Source: Phoma sp. XZ068 (Eukaryota > Ascomycota > Dothideomycetes > Pleosporales > Didymellaceae). From it: a stretch of DNA of 64,000 nt. The position numbers were made by a program, and so were the translations under genes. Below the pieces are notes generated by a model. It was given only the letters and a program-made list of their open reading frames with translations, did no database searches and was not told the DNA's origin. The stretch's first letter is position 1. Each line of letters begins with the position of its first letter. Below are positions 23,864-32,844 of this stretch, piece by piece. The DNA lies in contig RBKR01000010.1 of NCBI GenBank assembly GCA_004835665.1, forward strand, positions 1,302,001 through 1,366,000, in the 5' to 3' direction.

Positions 23864-25231
23864 ATGGACTCTCCGCAAGAAGAGTGGGTGAAGCTGGCCC
23901 AGGGAAATGCACCTGGCCTTGTTCGGCTCCAGATGAGTGGCTCCTCAAGGCGACTGAACCAGATCGACCAAATCAGAGCGAAGGGTGTAGGCGATCACAT
24001 TTCACTCCCTCAGCTCGTAGTCTGCGGAGATCAATCAGCGGGTAAAAGCTCGGTACTTGAAGGCATCACCGGAGTGCCGTTCCCAAGACAAGATGGAGTT
24101 TGCACGAGATTCGCCACTGAGATCATCCTTCGCCATTGCTCGGACAAGAACGAGATCACCGCCAAAGTGCTCCCGAGTGCCACACGTACGGAAGAAGACC
24201 GGCTCCGGATGAATTCGTTCCAGCGGCAACTTACGGGCTTCGACGATCTTCCCCGGGTCATTGAAGAGGCATCAGTATTGATGGGAATCAGAAACTCTGC
24301 CAACCCAGATCTGAGCTGTCCTGCATTTACGGCTGATGTCCTTCGCTTGGAGGTTATCGGAAATACAGGTCTCCATCTTACCGTAGTAGATCTTCCTGGT
24401 CTTATTTCAGTGTCCGAGAACATCGAAGATATGCAAACGGTAGAGCATCTCGTGGATAGCTATCTAGAGAGCTCTCGAACCATCATTCTTGCCGTTGTGC
24501 CAGCGTCCAATGATATCGATACTCAAGGAATCATTCAAAGAGCACGCAGATTTGACAAGGCTGGAGCACGTACTGTTGGCATCATTACAAAGCCGGACCT
24601 CATTAACACAGGCACTGAGTCTCGAGTCGCAACCCTGGCCAAAAACTTGGATCGTGTAAAGCTCAAGCTCGGGTTCTTCCTGCTTAAGAACCCATCGCCT
24701 TTGGAAATCAGTAAGGGACTGAGCTGGGAAGAAAGGCAGCGACAAGAGAGCTCGTTCTTCCGGTCTAGTCCGTGGAAGGAGCAGAGCTTGGATCACACAA
24801 GAGTTGGGATCGACAACCTTCGAACCTTCCTTCAAAGACTTCTTGACCACCACATTGAGCGAGAACTACCAAAGGTCCGCAAAGAAGTAGAGACACTGCT
24901 AAGAGACACGGAACGCGAACTGGCCCACATCGGACCAGAAAGATCGACCGTCGATCAAATCCGCCTGTTTGCGACCCGGACTCATGGCTCTCCCAAGCAC
25001 GAGCGTCTTCTAGCATTGCACCGAACGCAGCGGCGCGCCATCAAGACTGCGGATCACAGCAGTGATGCGGATGACCCTACGCAGCTTGCACTCGATGTTT
25101 TTGGCCGACTAGAGTTAGACAGAAATAGGGTACCGTTGGGAGTCAGACGCAGCGCCCTATGGTCCGCACTTCATAGGAAAGTCTACAGCGCAGAGAAGAC
25201 CTTGTCTCTTGAACCAGCAAACGCCTACTAG
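23864..25231 (+). CDS. Dynamin-like large GTPase, shortened at the C-terminus
   Basis: 455 aa. The GTPase domain is complete: G1 GDQSAGKSS (residues about 54-62), the switch region GVCTRFATEIILR, G3 DLPG and G4 TKPD. Part of the middle/stalk region follows (ERELPKVRKEVETLLRDTERELAHIG) and then the frame stops. Family members run to about 700-1000 aa with a complete stalk and GED, which power membrane remodelling. Here the GED is missing and I cannot find it in the next 600 bp, so this is a truncated gene or one with missed downstream exons. The start ATG fits the usual 40-50 residues before SLPQLVV. Confidence 0.75.
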   Translation: MDSPQEEWVKLAQGNAPGLVRLQMSGSSRRLNQIDQIRAKGVGDHISLPQLVVCGDQSAGKSSVLEGITGVPFPRQDGVCTRFATEIILRHCSDKNEITAKVLPSATRTEEDRLRMNSFQRQLTGFDDLPRVIEEASVLMGIRNSANPDLSCPAFTADVLRLEVIGNTGLHLTVVDLPGLISVSENIEDMQTVEHLVDSYLESSRTIILAVVPASNDIDTQGIIQRARRFDKAGARTVGIITKPDLINTGTESRVATLAKNLDRVKLKLGFFLLKNPSPLEISKGLSWEERQRQESSFFRSSPWKEQSLDHTRVGIDNLRTFLQRLLDHHIERELPKVRKEVETLLRDTERELAHIGPERSTVDQIRLFATRTHGSPKHERLLALHRTQRRAIKTADHSSDADDPTQLALDVFGRLELDRNRVPLGVRRSALWSALHRKVYSAEKTLSLEPANAY

Positions 25232-25874
25232 CTCTGCTGCGACGTGCCAAGCTTCAACACTCGCGAGCTGTTATTTGGAACGAGTTCGTGCTGTACGTTC
25301 TCTTCTTCTTCTACTTCTTATTCTTATTCTTCGTCGCGGGGAGACGGGGAGGGGGCGTGATACCGTATGACGTGGTACTTTGGCCCTTATTATGGCTATA
25401 AGCGCCCAGAGTACGGGCCACACATCAAGTACCTTATTCATTCTAGGAGCCGAATTTAGATCTTGCATCCTACAAAGCCTACAATTACAGCAAATGGAGT
25501 TGAAACACAGGTGACTCAAGGTTGCCTGTTTTTAGCCTCTTGCTTAGGGGTGGGTAACCACATAGGGACCCTATTTCAGCATCGTCGGCATCAGGGATAG
25601 GTACGAAGACTTCTCCGTCTGATCTGCTCGAGGCTGTGTAATCACACGCATAGACTAAACTTAATGTTGCATTCGCACAAATGCCTCGTGTTGAGGTCAG
25701 AACATCTATTCTAAGCAATTAGCAGTTTCGAGGGAGTCGTGTTGCTAAACAGAACGTTACGCTCAAAATAGGTCACCAAAACCATCACTCTAGCTTGCAA
25801 CCTGCAGTCAGGCCCGGAAACCTACCTAGCACCGCTGGACTTTACGCTGGCCTTCTAAGGATCTGCCGTTCAAG
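25232..25874. other. No supported gene; pyrimidine-rich stretch
   Basis: Includes a TTCTTCTT/TTATTC-rich simple stretch at about 25298-25335. The expected dynamin C-terminal region was not found. Confidence 0.3.
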
Positions 25875-26266
25875 ATGCGCAGCGCTGATGAGCCCATCAG
25901 GCATCGATCATCATCCAGCTCAACGCCAGAGCCCACACAAGATCTTGAGGCTCCCAGACTGGCTCAACAGCAGATCAAAGAAGAAGTCGAGCAGATTCTA
26001 CAAAACTCTACCATCGAAACGCTGTACGAGCTGTTTAATTCCCATGAGCTGGCGTCCGCCAACATCGCTCGTATGTGGCGCTATCATCAGCAGCGTTCTT
26101 AGTACAGTGATTTCGTTCACCACTAGGCCCAAGCAGACTTTCACAAGATAGCAGAAGTCCAGTTTTGGTATGCGTACTAGTATCAGGAGAAGAGGATCTT
26201 AGAGAGAATCACAGACCACAGGGGAATTGTGCTGGAAAGTGCAGCGGCGGATAACAGTAAGTTTTG
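25875..26266 (+). pseudogene. Unrecognised gene fragment with three in-frame TAG codons
   Basis: From an ATG at 25875 one frame reads coherently (IKEEVEQILQNSTIETLYEL.., later ADFHKIAEVQFWYAY..YQEKRILERIT). It is broken only by TAG at 26100, 26124 and 26178, and reaches a GTAAGT-like donor near 26258-26266. All three stops would arise from CAG or similar codons by C>T change, as RIP produces. The product family is unknown to me; a decayed downstream part of the dynamin-like gene cannot be excluded. Confidence 0.35.
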
Positions 26267-27590
26267 CTCGCGTCTGCTCCAATTCACTGCTCATGTCTGC
26301 CTAAAAGCGAATCTGCGACCTTGCCCTCATCGATACGTATCCGCACAGACTAATGTGAAAGTCCAGGAAGCTGAAGAGACAAGCTTGCTATCGCGGACGA
26401 AGTGTTCGAATACGTCCACTGTTCTCGTTGCGTTCTGGCGCTGGGGAAAAGCATGGTTTCAGCGCCGTGCTTTTGGGGCCTGGGGATAGAACGGTCAATA
26501 CCGCCGGCTGGAGGAAGTGCAAGAGAAAAAGGAGTGATCTTTGACTAGCGGATGTCTGAGAACCTGCACAATCGCTTGTTCGCATCACTTGGGATGATCG
26601 CTGCTGCCTAAGTGGTTTGTATGCAGTCAACTTTTAGATTAAACAGGGCTGTATTACAACTCTGAAGCCACCGCGAGACTCCAAGGATTGACTACCTGCG
26701 CGGCTCCAACCAGATTTGTTTTCTCACTCTGGCGCTGATTTTCTGTGCGTCGACAGATGTTCTGACGGGCATGGTGCGCTGGAGAGCGAAAGTCCTTCCA
26801 TTGCGTTGCATCCACCCCGCGGTCCACGTAACAAAGTATCGCCGTTCCTGAAGTATCGTTGTCCAACTCAACGATGAGGAAGATCTCGTCCTCCCTTTAG
26901 AGAGTTAGCAAAGACCCGTGCTGATTCTCAATGGGCTATCTATCTTACACAGTGCGGCGTCCACGTCTGGTAGTCAGATCGATCGCAGGCCATCGTGTGC
27001 TTCATATGACATGGATGAAATCCATGCGTAGGGGCGTCCTTACACCTCCAGTGATGATGGCCATAGCTTCGGTGTGACGAAGCAGTGGCTGTATAGTGCA
27101 TTAGTACCGCATAAGCTGTTACAAAGCCAAACACAGGACCTCGCACAAGCTGTCACGCAAGAAATACGCCAGGCCCATCCCCGTCCGGAGAGCTGCTCCT
27201 TCTGCGTCTGTTTGGAAGAGCAAGTGGCCGAATAGTGGATCAAGGCTAGTGCGGTAACGAAGTAGCCCTAAAGCGACCATCACTGTCTGACCGGACCTGG
27301 CGAAGCTCACTGTTGAGAAGTGCCGCCTGGACATGCAACTGTCATGTGTAAATAATGCAGAACGTTTACCCTTGAGAAGGATGGTCCGGCGCACCACTGA
27401 TCCACGTACACACCGTATAGAGATAGCTTTAGTGACGAAGCCCGAAACGTGTCAGCGAAGCCGATGACATGAAGTCTGGCTGTACTACTACGAAAGCACA
27501 GCTTACTACCAAAATCATAATCTAATTACATCTCTGTATCTGCAATCAGCAGACATACTGTGCGCTTGCTCCTTAGAGCACGACTGCAGT
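26267..27590. other. No supported gene
   Basis: Short frames only, on both strands, without motifs. Confidence 0.3.
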
Positions 27591-28028
27591 TCAGCGTCGC
27601 TTGCGTTGATGTTGTGCTTCTCGCTGAACGCTTCGCGTCTGTACACGGCGTTTCCGCTTTGCCAAAAGCCTTTTGGGAGCCACTGTCTCTTTCTTCGGCT
27701 CGTGAATTAGACCTACTTCCCGACCGTCCTTAGTTGTGTCGCCCTCCCGTTCAGTCTCAGTCATGTCCGACATCTCCATCTCATTTGTTCGTTCGCCAAT
27801 GCCGCATGCTTGTTTGCGGAGAATCTCAGCAGTGAGCTTCACGGCGTCAGAGTACTCCACTGCATCGCCATCGGGCAAGACTGGGCCCTCAGAGGTGGCA
27901 CTCCATGTGTCTGTCGCAGTCTAACATTAGCGCAACTTGAGATGTGTCTGTTGCGAACATACCTGCAGCGGGGCTGCCAGACGATTGCAGTGCCCTGTGA
28001 ACGCCGTCGGCGTCTTCTTCTCCTGCAT
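27591..28028 (-). CDS. Small basic-tailed hypothetical protein, two exons
   Basis: An ATG at 28028 opens exon 1 (28028-27963), joined in phase over a 42-nt intron (27962-27921: GTATGT..GCTAATGTTAG) to exon 2 (27920-27591). The product is about 131 aa. The middle is acidic (EMSDMTETEREGD) and the end strongly basic (KRLLAKRKRRVQTRS.., ending QRKRR), compatible with a nuclear or nucleic-acid-binding protein. I do not recognise a family. Support rests on the splice consensus and on the frame continuing across it. Confidence 0.4.
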
Positions 28029-29114
28029 CCTCGGGTTGCACAGGCTGGGACACAGCTATATTAGCACTCCAGGATCGGGCGGTTCGAGTGGGCTGTACTT
28101 GCAGTACTGTTGGCTTGGGAATTCTCGCAGTTGATTTCCCTAAACTGCTTCTGTGAGTGATGATGTTGCGACACGCCGGGGCAAGAAACACACCTCCTTG
28201 TAGAGGTCAGAATCTTCAATATTGCTCTGTGAATCCATTCTGCGGCGGTGCTTCGAAGCGTCGAGTCGACGAGCAGCTGTCTCTCAGTAGCGGAGCGTTC
28301 TTACGGCCGCGTCTTATACCCACAAGGCTCTGACGCAAGCCCCTGAGGGAGAAGAGTTGCTTTCGTTTCGTCCGTGCGTTTGGGTCGTCGTCCTTCGGTC
28401 CTGCTCGGGCTCGCTGTGCCAGCTTCTGCGGAGGCGCAGGCTCCCGCTCTCTGGAACCACTGACTGCGTATGCGCATAGTTTCCAGGTCAGTGTTACTCA
28501 GAGAAGCTAATTCGCCAACACTTGAGGTCTGGCGCAACTCGTTGGAGACACACGCGGAAAGCAACACGCGTCGGCGACATCTCACCACGGGGTTCTCCAT
28601 CGGTCACATGGCCGTGCTGGAGCACCATTTAGATGTCTTGGACTCTGCCTTGCCTTGCCCCTTCGAAAGCCAGGTATCCCGACCTGCGAGTGCGGCCAAA
28701 TTGGCTACATGGATAGCAGCCATAGCAACACGGGGATTTTCGTATTCAATGCTGGTCGATCTATGCTACAGCTCGGGAGCTGTGAAACGATGTGATGAAG
28801 TTCTACGATGATCTGATCCTGACAGCATCAGCCCCAGGTGCTTTGCGATAAGCGCTGCCTCACACATACCTCTGTCGATCCGCTCGACGTACTGCCCTTG
28901 TTTACTGCCACAGAGACCTACTGCAGGTCACGTATCGGCCCGCCGTGCAAAAGACGAATCATGTGCAACGGCAGTGGGTACTGCCACCTTACCACTCCAC
29001 CCATCGGTAGTGCCAAGAGGGTGAGAGCGGCCAACGCGAGACAGCGATGTCATCTCTTTCATGCATTGAATGCAGCGTATGACCGATGCATTTTTCCCAA
29101 GCAATCATAAGGAC
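28029..29114. other. No supported gene
   Basis: Overlapping frames at 28301-28600 (minus) and 28470-28811 (plus) carry no motif. Confidence 0.3.
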
Positions 29115-29658
29115 ATGGATTCTGGCGCGAAAGCAGTCCTCACGTCTGAGTTGTTCGCAAAATACACGCTCTGCTTCTTCTCCTTTTTCTTGCTCTTTTC
29201 TCCTTAGGCATCGTATTGAGCGCTCGGCTACTCTTTCTCGATATCAGACGCCGACAGAACCAGGAACGACCTGGCATGGTGGTACGCGACCATCCATGGA
29301 CCACGGCTGCGGCCTTTGTCTTCGACCTGATCCAAGCCTGTCTCTCTGTTGCAGGCATCGTGGGCAGTTCTGTTGCCATGAGCTGGCGTCGTGATCCGAT
29401 CGAGGCTTTGTGGCTGGATGCGTTCATTACCTGCTACTTGCAGCTTCTAGATAGAAACTATGTAAAAAGTCAAAGACGGCAGGCCTCCCATCACTGAACA
29501 GCATGTAGTCAACTCACCTGCTGCGTTGGTTCCAGTACTCGCAACGGGTCCTGCTGGGTTCGTACACAGTCACCCTGCTGTCCACGCTGTTCATGCTGGC
29601 AACGTACTCGATCGTATACACTGCCATATACACTGCCAAGTGGGCTTGCTCTTTCTGA
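29115..29658 (+). pseudogene. Relic of a multi-pass membrane protein
   Basis: An ATG at 29115 opens a frame that enters a hydrophobic segment (YTLCFFSFFLL) and stops. One base shifted, the membrane segment continues (SLGIVLSARLLFLDIRRRQN). A second hydrophobic helix follows (FDLIQACLSVAGIVGSSVAM) and the frame stops at 29497. Shortly after, another frame reads LLGSYTVTLLSTLFMLATYS, a third helix, to a stop at 29658. This pattern suggests a decayed membrane protein, although introns could explain part of it. The family is not recognised. Confidence 0.35.
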
Positions 29659-30716
29659 ATCTCACGCCATGCTAACGACAGCCAGTACTAAAGCCATTCT
29701 CTGCATCGCATAGTCGCTCTCGCTTGTAATCCTCGCAATCGTGTCCTTCTTATCCGCAGAAGTCACCCGCCGTGCGCTGCAGAACCATTGATATGCCGCT
29801 GGTCTTTCTGGGCCCACAAGAGAAGAGCGAGATGACTAATACAAGATTGCACGTTTCCTAGAGAGGTCCACAAAGAGTAGTTTCTTCGCGGGCTTTGTTC
29901 AGATTAGTGGAGCAATATTCTTAGGTGTCTTGTTGCTAGCCAGATGGCGCACAGGGACATTATAGAGCGACGCAGTGTTGCTCGTAAGTCGCGCCTTGCC
30001 CTGCTGGACTTTTTGCTAATTACCAACAGTCTTGCACCCTTGCGCAGAGTTTGTGTTACCTGCCTGCTGGGATCGCCTTCACTAGACGCTGGGTCCTTGT
30101 CCCAGTAATCAGCTATTCCGTGAGGATGCGGCTTCGGATCTTCGAGCATGTGAGAAGAGAGACTGATCAGGATACGCGATACATGATACTCTGACATGAA
30201 GATAGTGAGACTCAGACTGGTTTGTAATTAGACTCAGTCAAAGAAGAGGGTTTCAAATATGCGGCGTATGCGTCCTGGATTCACTATCTTGCTGCAGTTT
30301 TGAGTGCAGTATAGATGGTGTACGGACATCCGATGACGTTGATTTAGTCAGCAGTACCGACTGCTTTTTGCAGCATTGGCCTCGGCGTACAGTAAGCGGT
30401 CATCTACTCCCGCCCTTGCAAGAGGACGAGTAAGACCAAGTTGACTTGTGACTTCTGCTTTCTGAGTGCCCGTATGTAGGCGTGTTGAACTCGTCAGGGA
30501 GTAAGGACGTGACCCAGATTCGGGTTCGCCGCCGGGTGAGTTATTAATAGATCGAGACTGTCGTCCCGGTCATTGGGCAGCCGGCACGTCCTAAGTGCAC
30601 ACAAGCACGTACTGTATGGGACAGTAGCGAAGATATGTTGTTCTAGCAGAAGGGCGACGCTTTGTTGATACACCAGCTTCCCACACCCTGCGACCCCGTA
30701 CCTATCTCTCGGCAAC
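29659..30716. other. No supported gene
   Basis: Short frames only. No promoter element stands out before the secreted protein at 30717. Confidence 0.3.
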
Positions 30717-30995
30717 ATGAAGGTTCAGTTGACTGCGATCTACATCTCTTCTATCATTGCGCGGGTCTTCGCTGCAAATTCAGATCAGCCGAACGTTGAG
30801 GTTATCGTCACTCCATACAGCAGTGGTGTTAAGATCAATATCCAGGTTGAGCTCGCATACTCACGGAGCGACTCCAACTCCACTGACAGCGCGTCAAGCA
30901 TTACCCCCTCTGCAACGAGCACTACAATCATCGCAAATGTGTCACACACAGCCGGGGGGACTATACTGCTCACGAGTGTCCCACAGAACTTATAG
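30717..30995 (+). CDS. Small secreted protein candidate
   Basis: 92 aa. The N-terminus MKVQLTAIYISSIIARVFAA has a basic start, a hydrophobic core and a small-residue cleavage site near residue 20, so a signal peptide is likely. The mature part is Ser/Thr-rich (about 30 percent) with N-x-S/T sites (NST, NVS) and no cysteine. Such short secreted proteins are common in plant-associated fungi. No family is recognised, and the frame is short enough that chance remains possible. Confidence 0.4.
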   Translation: MKVQLTAIYISSIIARVFAANSDQPNVEVIVTPYSSGVKINIQVELAYSRSDSNSTDSASSITPSATSTTIIANVSHTAGGTILLTSVPQNL

Positions 30996-31425
30996 AAGAG
31001 TCCCGGAGATTGGATTCCGACACGGAGGGAAGGCTTCAAAGGGCTTAGTCATCCATCAGGCCACTAGTTCTAGAATCAATTGGAGATTTTAGCTAAGACT
31101 TATTAGGCGCTTAGTTCCGTAGGATTTCTTCGAGTAAGGGAAGTTGGGAGGCCTTTGCAACAGAACTAAGGTATTACTTACTACATCGGTGCGTGCAATG
31201 CGAGAACACGCATGCGCAATTGCTAAATTTAGAGCTTGTGGCCTTACACTTACACTTTGATACAAGACACAAGCTTTACGCCTGAGCTACTCACTACCCG
31301 CCACCAGTTTCACGCTTAAGCTCCTTGCTACCTAGGAGTTGCCAGATGCTTCCTGTAGACTTGTAATCTCGCAATCAGACACTGATACACGACACAAGCT
31401 CATTTTTGTGGTGGCCGCAAAAGCG

Positions 31426-31468
31426 TTGGGGCGTGCATTGAGTGAATCCGTGCGTTGAGTGCACGGAC
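31426..31468. repeat. Solo sequence resembling a pogo terminal repeat
   Basis: TTGGGGCGTGCATTGAGTGA followed by ATCCGTGCGTTGAGTGCACG has the layout of the right ends of the nearby pogo elements: TTGG, two spaced GCGTGCATTGA-type repeats, and a GCACGGAC end. No partner end was found, so it may be a degraded remnant. Confidence 0.4.
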
Positions 31469-31736
31469 AAGCCTCAGATCACACCACTTCCGTCGTATCC
31501 TCTCGTCTAGATTGACTAGGTAGGCCTTCATAATTGACCAGCCTCAATTCACCAACACCACGTCGGCCTAGATAAGACTACGTGAGAAGTGAAGAAAATT
31601 AGCTCTAATAGAACGCAGGTCCTGGCATCAGAGCAAAAGACATTGTGATATGCTGTACGTTTTATGTTAGTGTTCTCAGTGTGGGAAATGCAGCATCTTA
31701 ACTATGCCTTACAGGCTTACAACTTCACCATATCCC

Positions 31737-31762
31737 TTAACACGAGCGAAAGCTCGTGTTAA
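31737..31762. repeat. Perfect 11-bp hairpin with GAAA loop
   Basis: TTAACACGAGC at 31737-31747 and its exact complement at 31752-31762 enclose GAAA. CTGA follows six bases later. Function unknown. Confidence 0.6.
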
Positions 31763-32069
31763 AGCAACTGAGGCCCCACACCAAGATGACCAAGACAAAG
31801 ACGCTATACCCGTCTCGTGGATGCCAACGCACACTATGTGCCTTTTTAAGAAGTTAAGGCCACTCAATTCTAATAATAGTTGATTTAAGTCAATATAGGG
31901 TGCTGCGCCGCGTATCAGGTGCTGAACCTGTATAGGTTATGCGGCCAAGATAAGGCCGCCACGGTTCACCACTTTGTGATGCGACAACAACGTAACGTCG
32001 AGGTAGTATGGTAGGGTAAGGTGGTCTGGCCAGCTAGTCCATCCATGTCGGGGCACCATTCCACGGGGA

Positions 32070-32075
32070 TATAAA
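32070..32075 (+). promoter_or_regulatory. TATA box of the cysteine-rich secreted protein gene
   Basis: TATAAA lies in GGGGATATAAAGCAG, 182 bp before the start codon. A transcript beginning about 30 bp downstream would carry the 5'-UTR intron at 32193-32246. Confidence 0.5.
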
Positions 32076-32251
32076 GCAGTGGGTTTGGTGCGTCTTCCAC
32101 AGCACCACCTCGATCCGTGGATCATCATCACCCTGAACAGCCAACCACCCAGTTTCAAACAATATCCTATAGCAGCCAAAGGCTATCGCCTGGTAAGCTC
32201 ACCCTTATCCTTGCGTTAGAAGTTTACACTAGACTGACTTGTGTAGGAATC

Positions 32252-32674
32252 ATGAAGCTCAATATTGGACTTGTTCTCGCCATTGCCGCTGGTGGGCTGG
32301 CTCAAAGCTCTCCAGCTTTGATTGATGAGACTCGTCCTGGAGGTGGAATTGATGAGAAGCCATGGGAGGGGGGTTCAGTCGCACCTTGGGAGGCCGCCGA
32401 CCCCCAGATGCAAGCGCGCAGCTACAACGCACATGCTAGGGCCGGTAATAATCTCTTTCAGAGGAACTGCGAATCTAGAGCTCCTTTTGGCTGCAGCAAA
32501 GATGGATTCTGCTGGAAGATTTGCGGAGACGGCGGGAAATGGTGCTGGACTGGTACTGGAAGCAATGGAGAGAAGGAGTTCCGCAAATGCTCTAACTGGG
32601 GCCAGTGCTCGCAGTCTCATCCATGTGCTACGGGCTGCAAAAAACACCCTGAGGACTGCGGCTGCAGCTGCTAA
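32252..32674 (+). CDS. Cysteine-rich small secreted protein (effector-like)
   Basis: 140 aa beginning MKLNIGLVLAIAAGGLAQ, a clear signal peptide cleaved near residue 18. A Gly/Trp/Pro-rich propeptide-like stretch follows, then a C-terminal domain of about 70 residues with 12 cysteines (up to six disulfides), including GFCWKICGDGGKWCWT and an ending DCGCSC. The CWxxCG..WCWT pattern recurs in fungal small secreted cysteine-rich proteins; I do not assign an activity. A 5'-UTR intron at 32193-32246 (GTAAGC..CTGAC..GTAG) sits just before the ATG, and a TATA box lies upstream. It is only 170 bp from the edge of a transposon nest. Confidence 0.75.
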   Translation: MKLNIGLVLAIAAGGLAQSSPALIDETRPGGGIDEKPWEGGSVAPWEAADPQMQARSYNAHARAGNNLFQRNCESRAPFGCSKDGFCWKICGDGGKWCWTGTGSNGEKEFRKCSNWGQCSQSHPCATGCKKHPEDCGCSC

Positions 32675-32844
32675 CTTCACCCCACTTGAGATAGTGCACA
32701 ATAAAGGGAAAGCAGAAGCTAGACAAATATTTACGTAGCATATATGTGTGTCAAGGTGAGGCGGCGGCCGTTTGTGGCAGTCGAACGCTGCAGGTTCCTG
32801 TGGCGTTTCCACCTCGCCAAGGCGCCTCTCGCGCCGCCGCTTTA

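Larger units (their letters stand above)
30996..32069. other. Intergenic with transposon-end-like and hairpin sequences
   Basis: No gene seen. It contains a solo pogo-end-like sequence and a hairpin, both listed separately. CAAGACACAAGCTT..CGCCTGAGCTAC-like phrases recur in degenerate form at 31260-31400. Confidence 0.4.

Noticed and set aside
31737..31775. Hairpin followed by CTGA as a Helitron 3' end
   Set aside because: The base after CTGA is G rather than the T of an AT target, the spacing is short, and no Rep/helicase or 5' TC end was seen.
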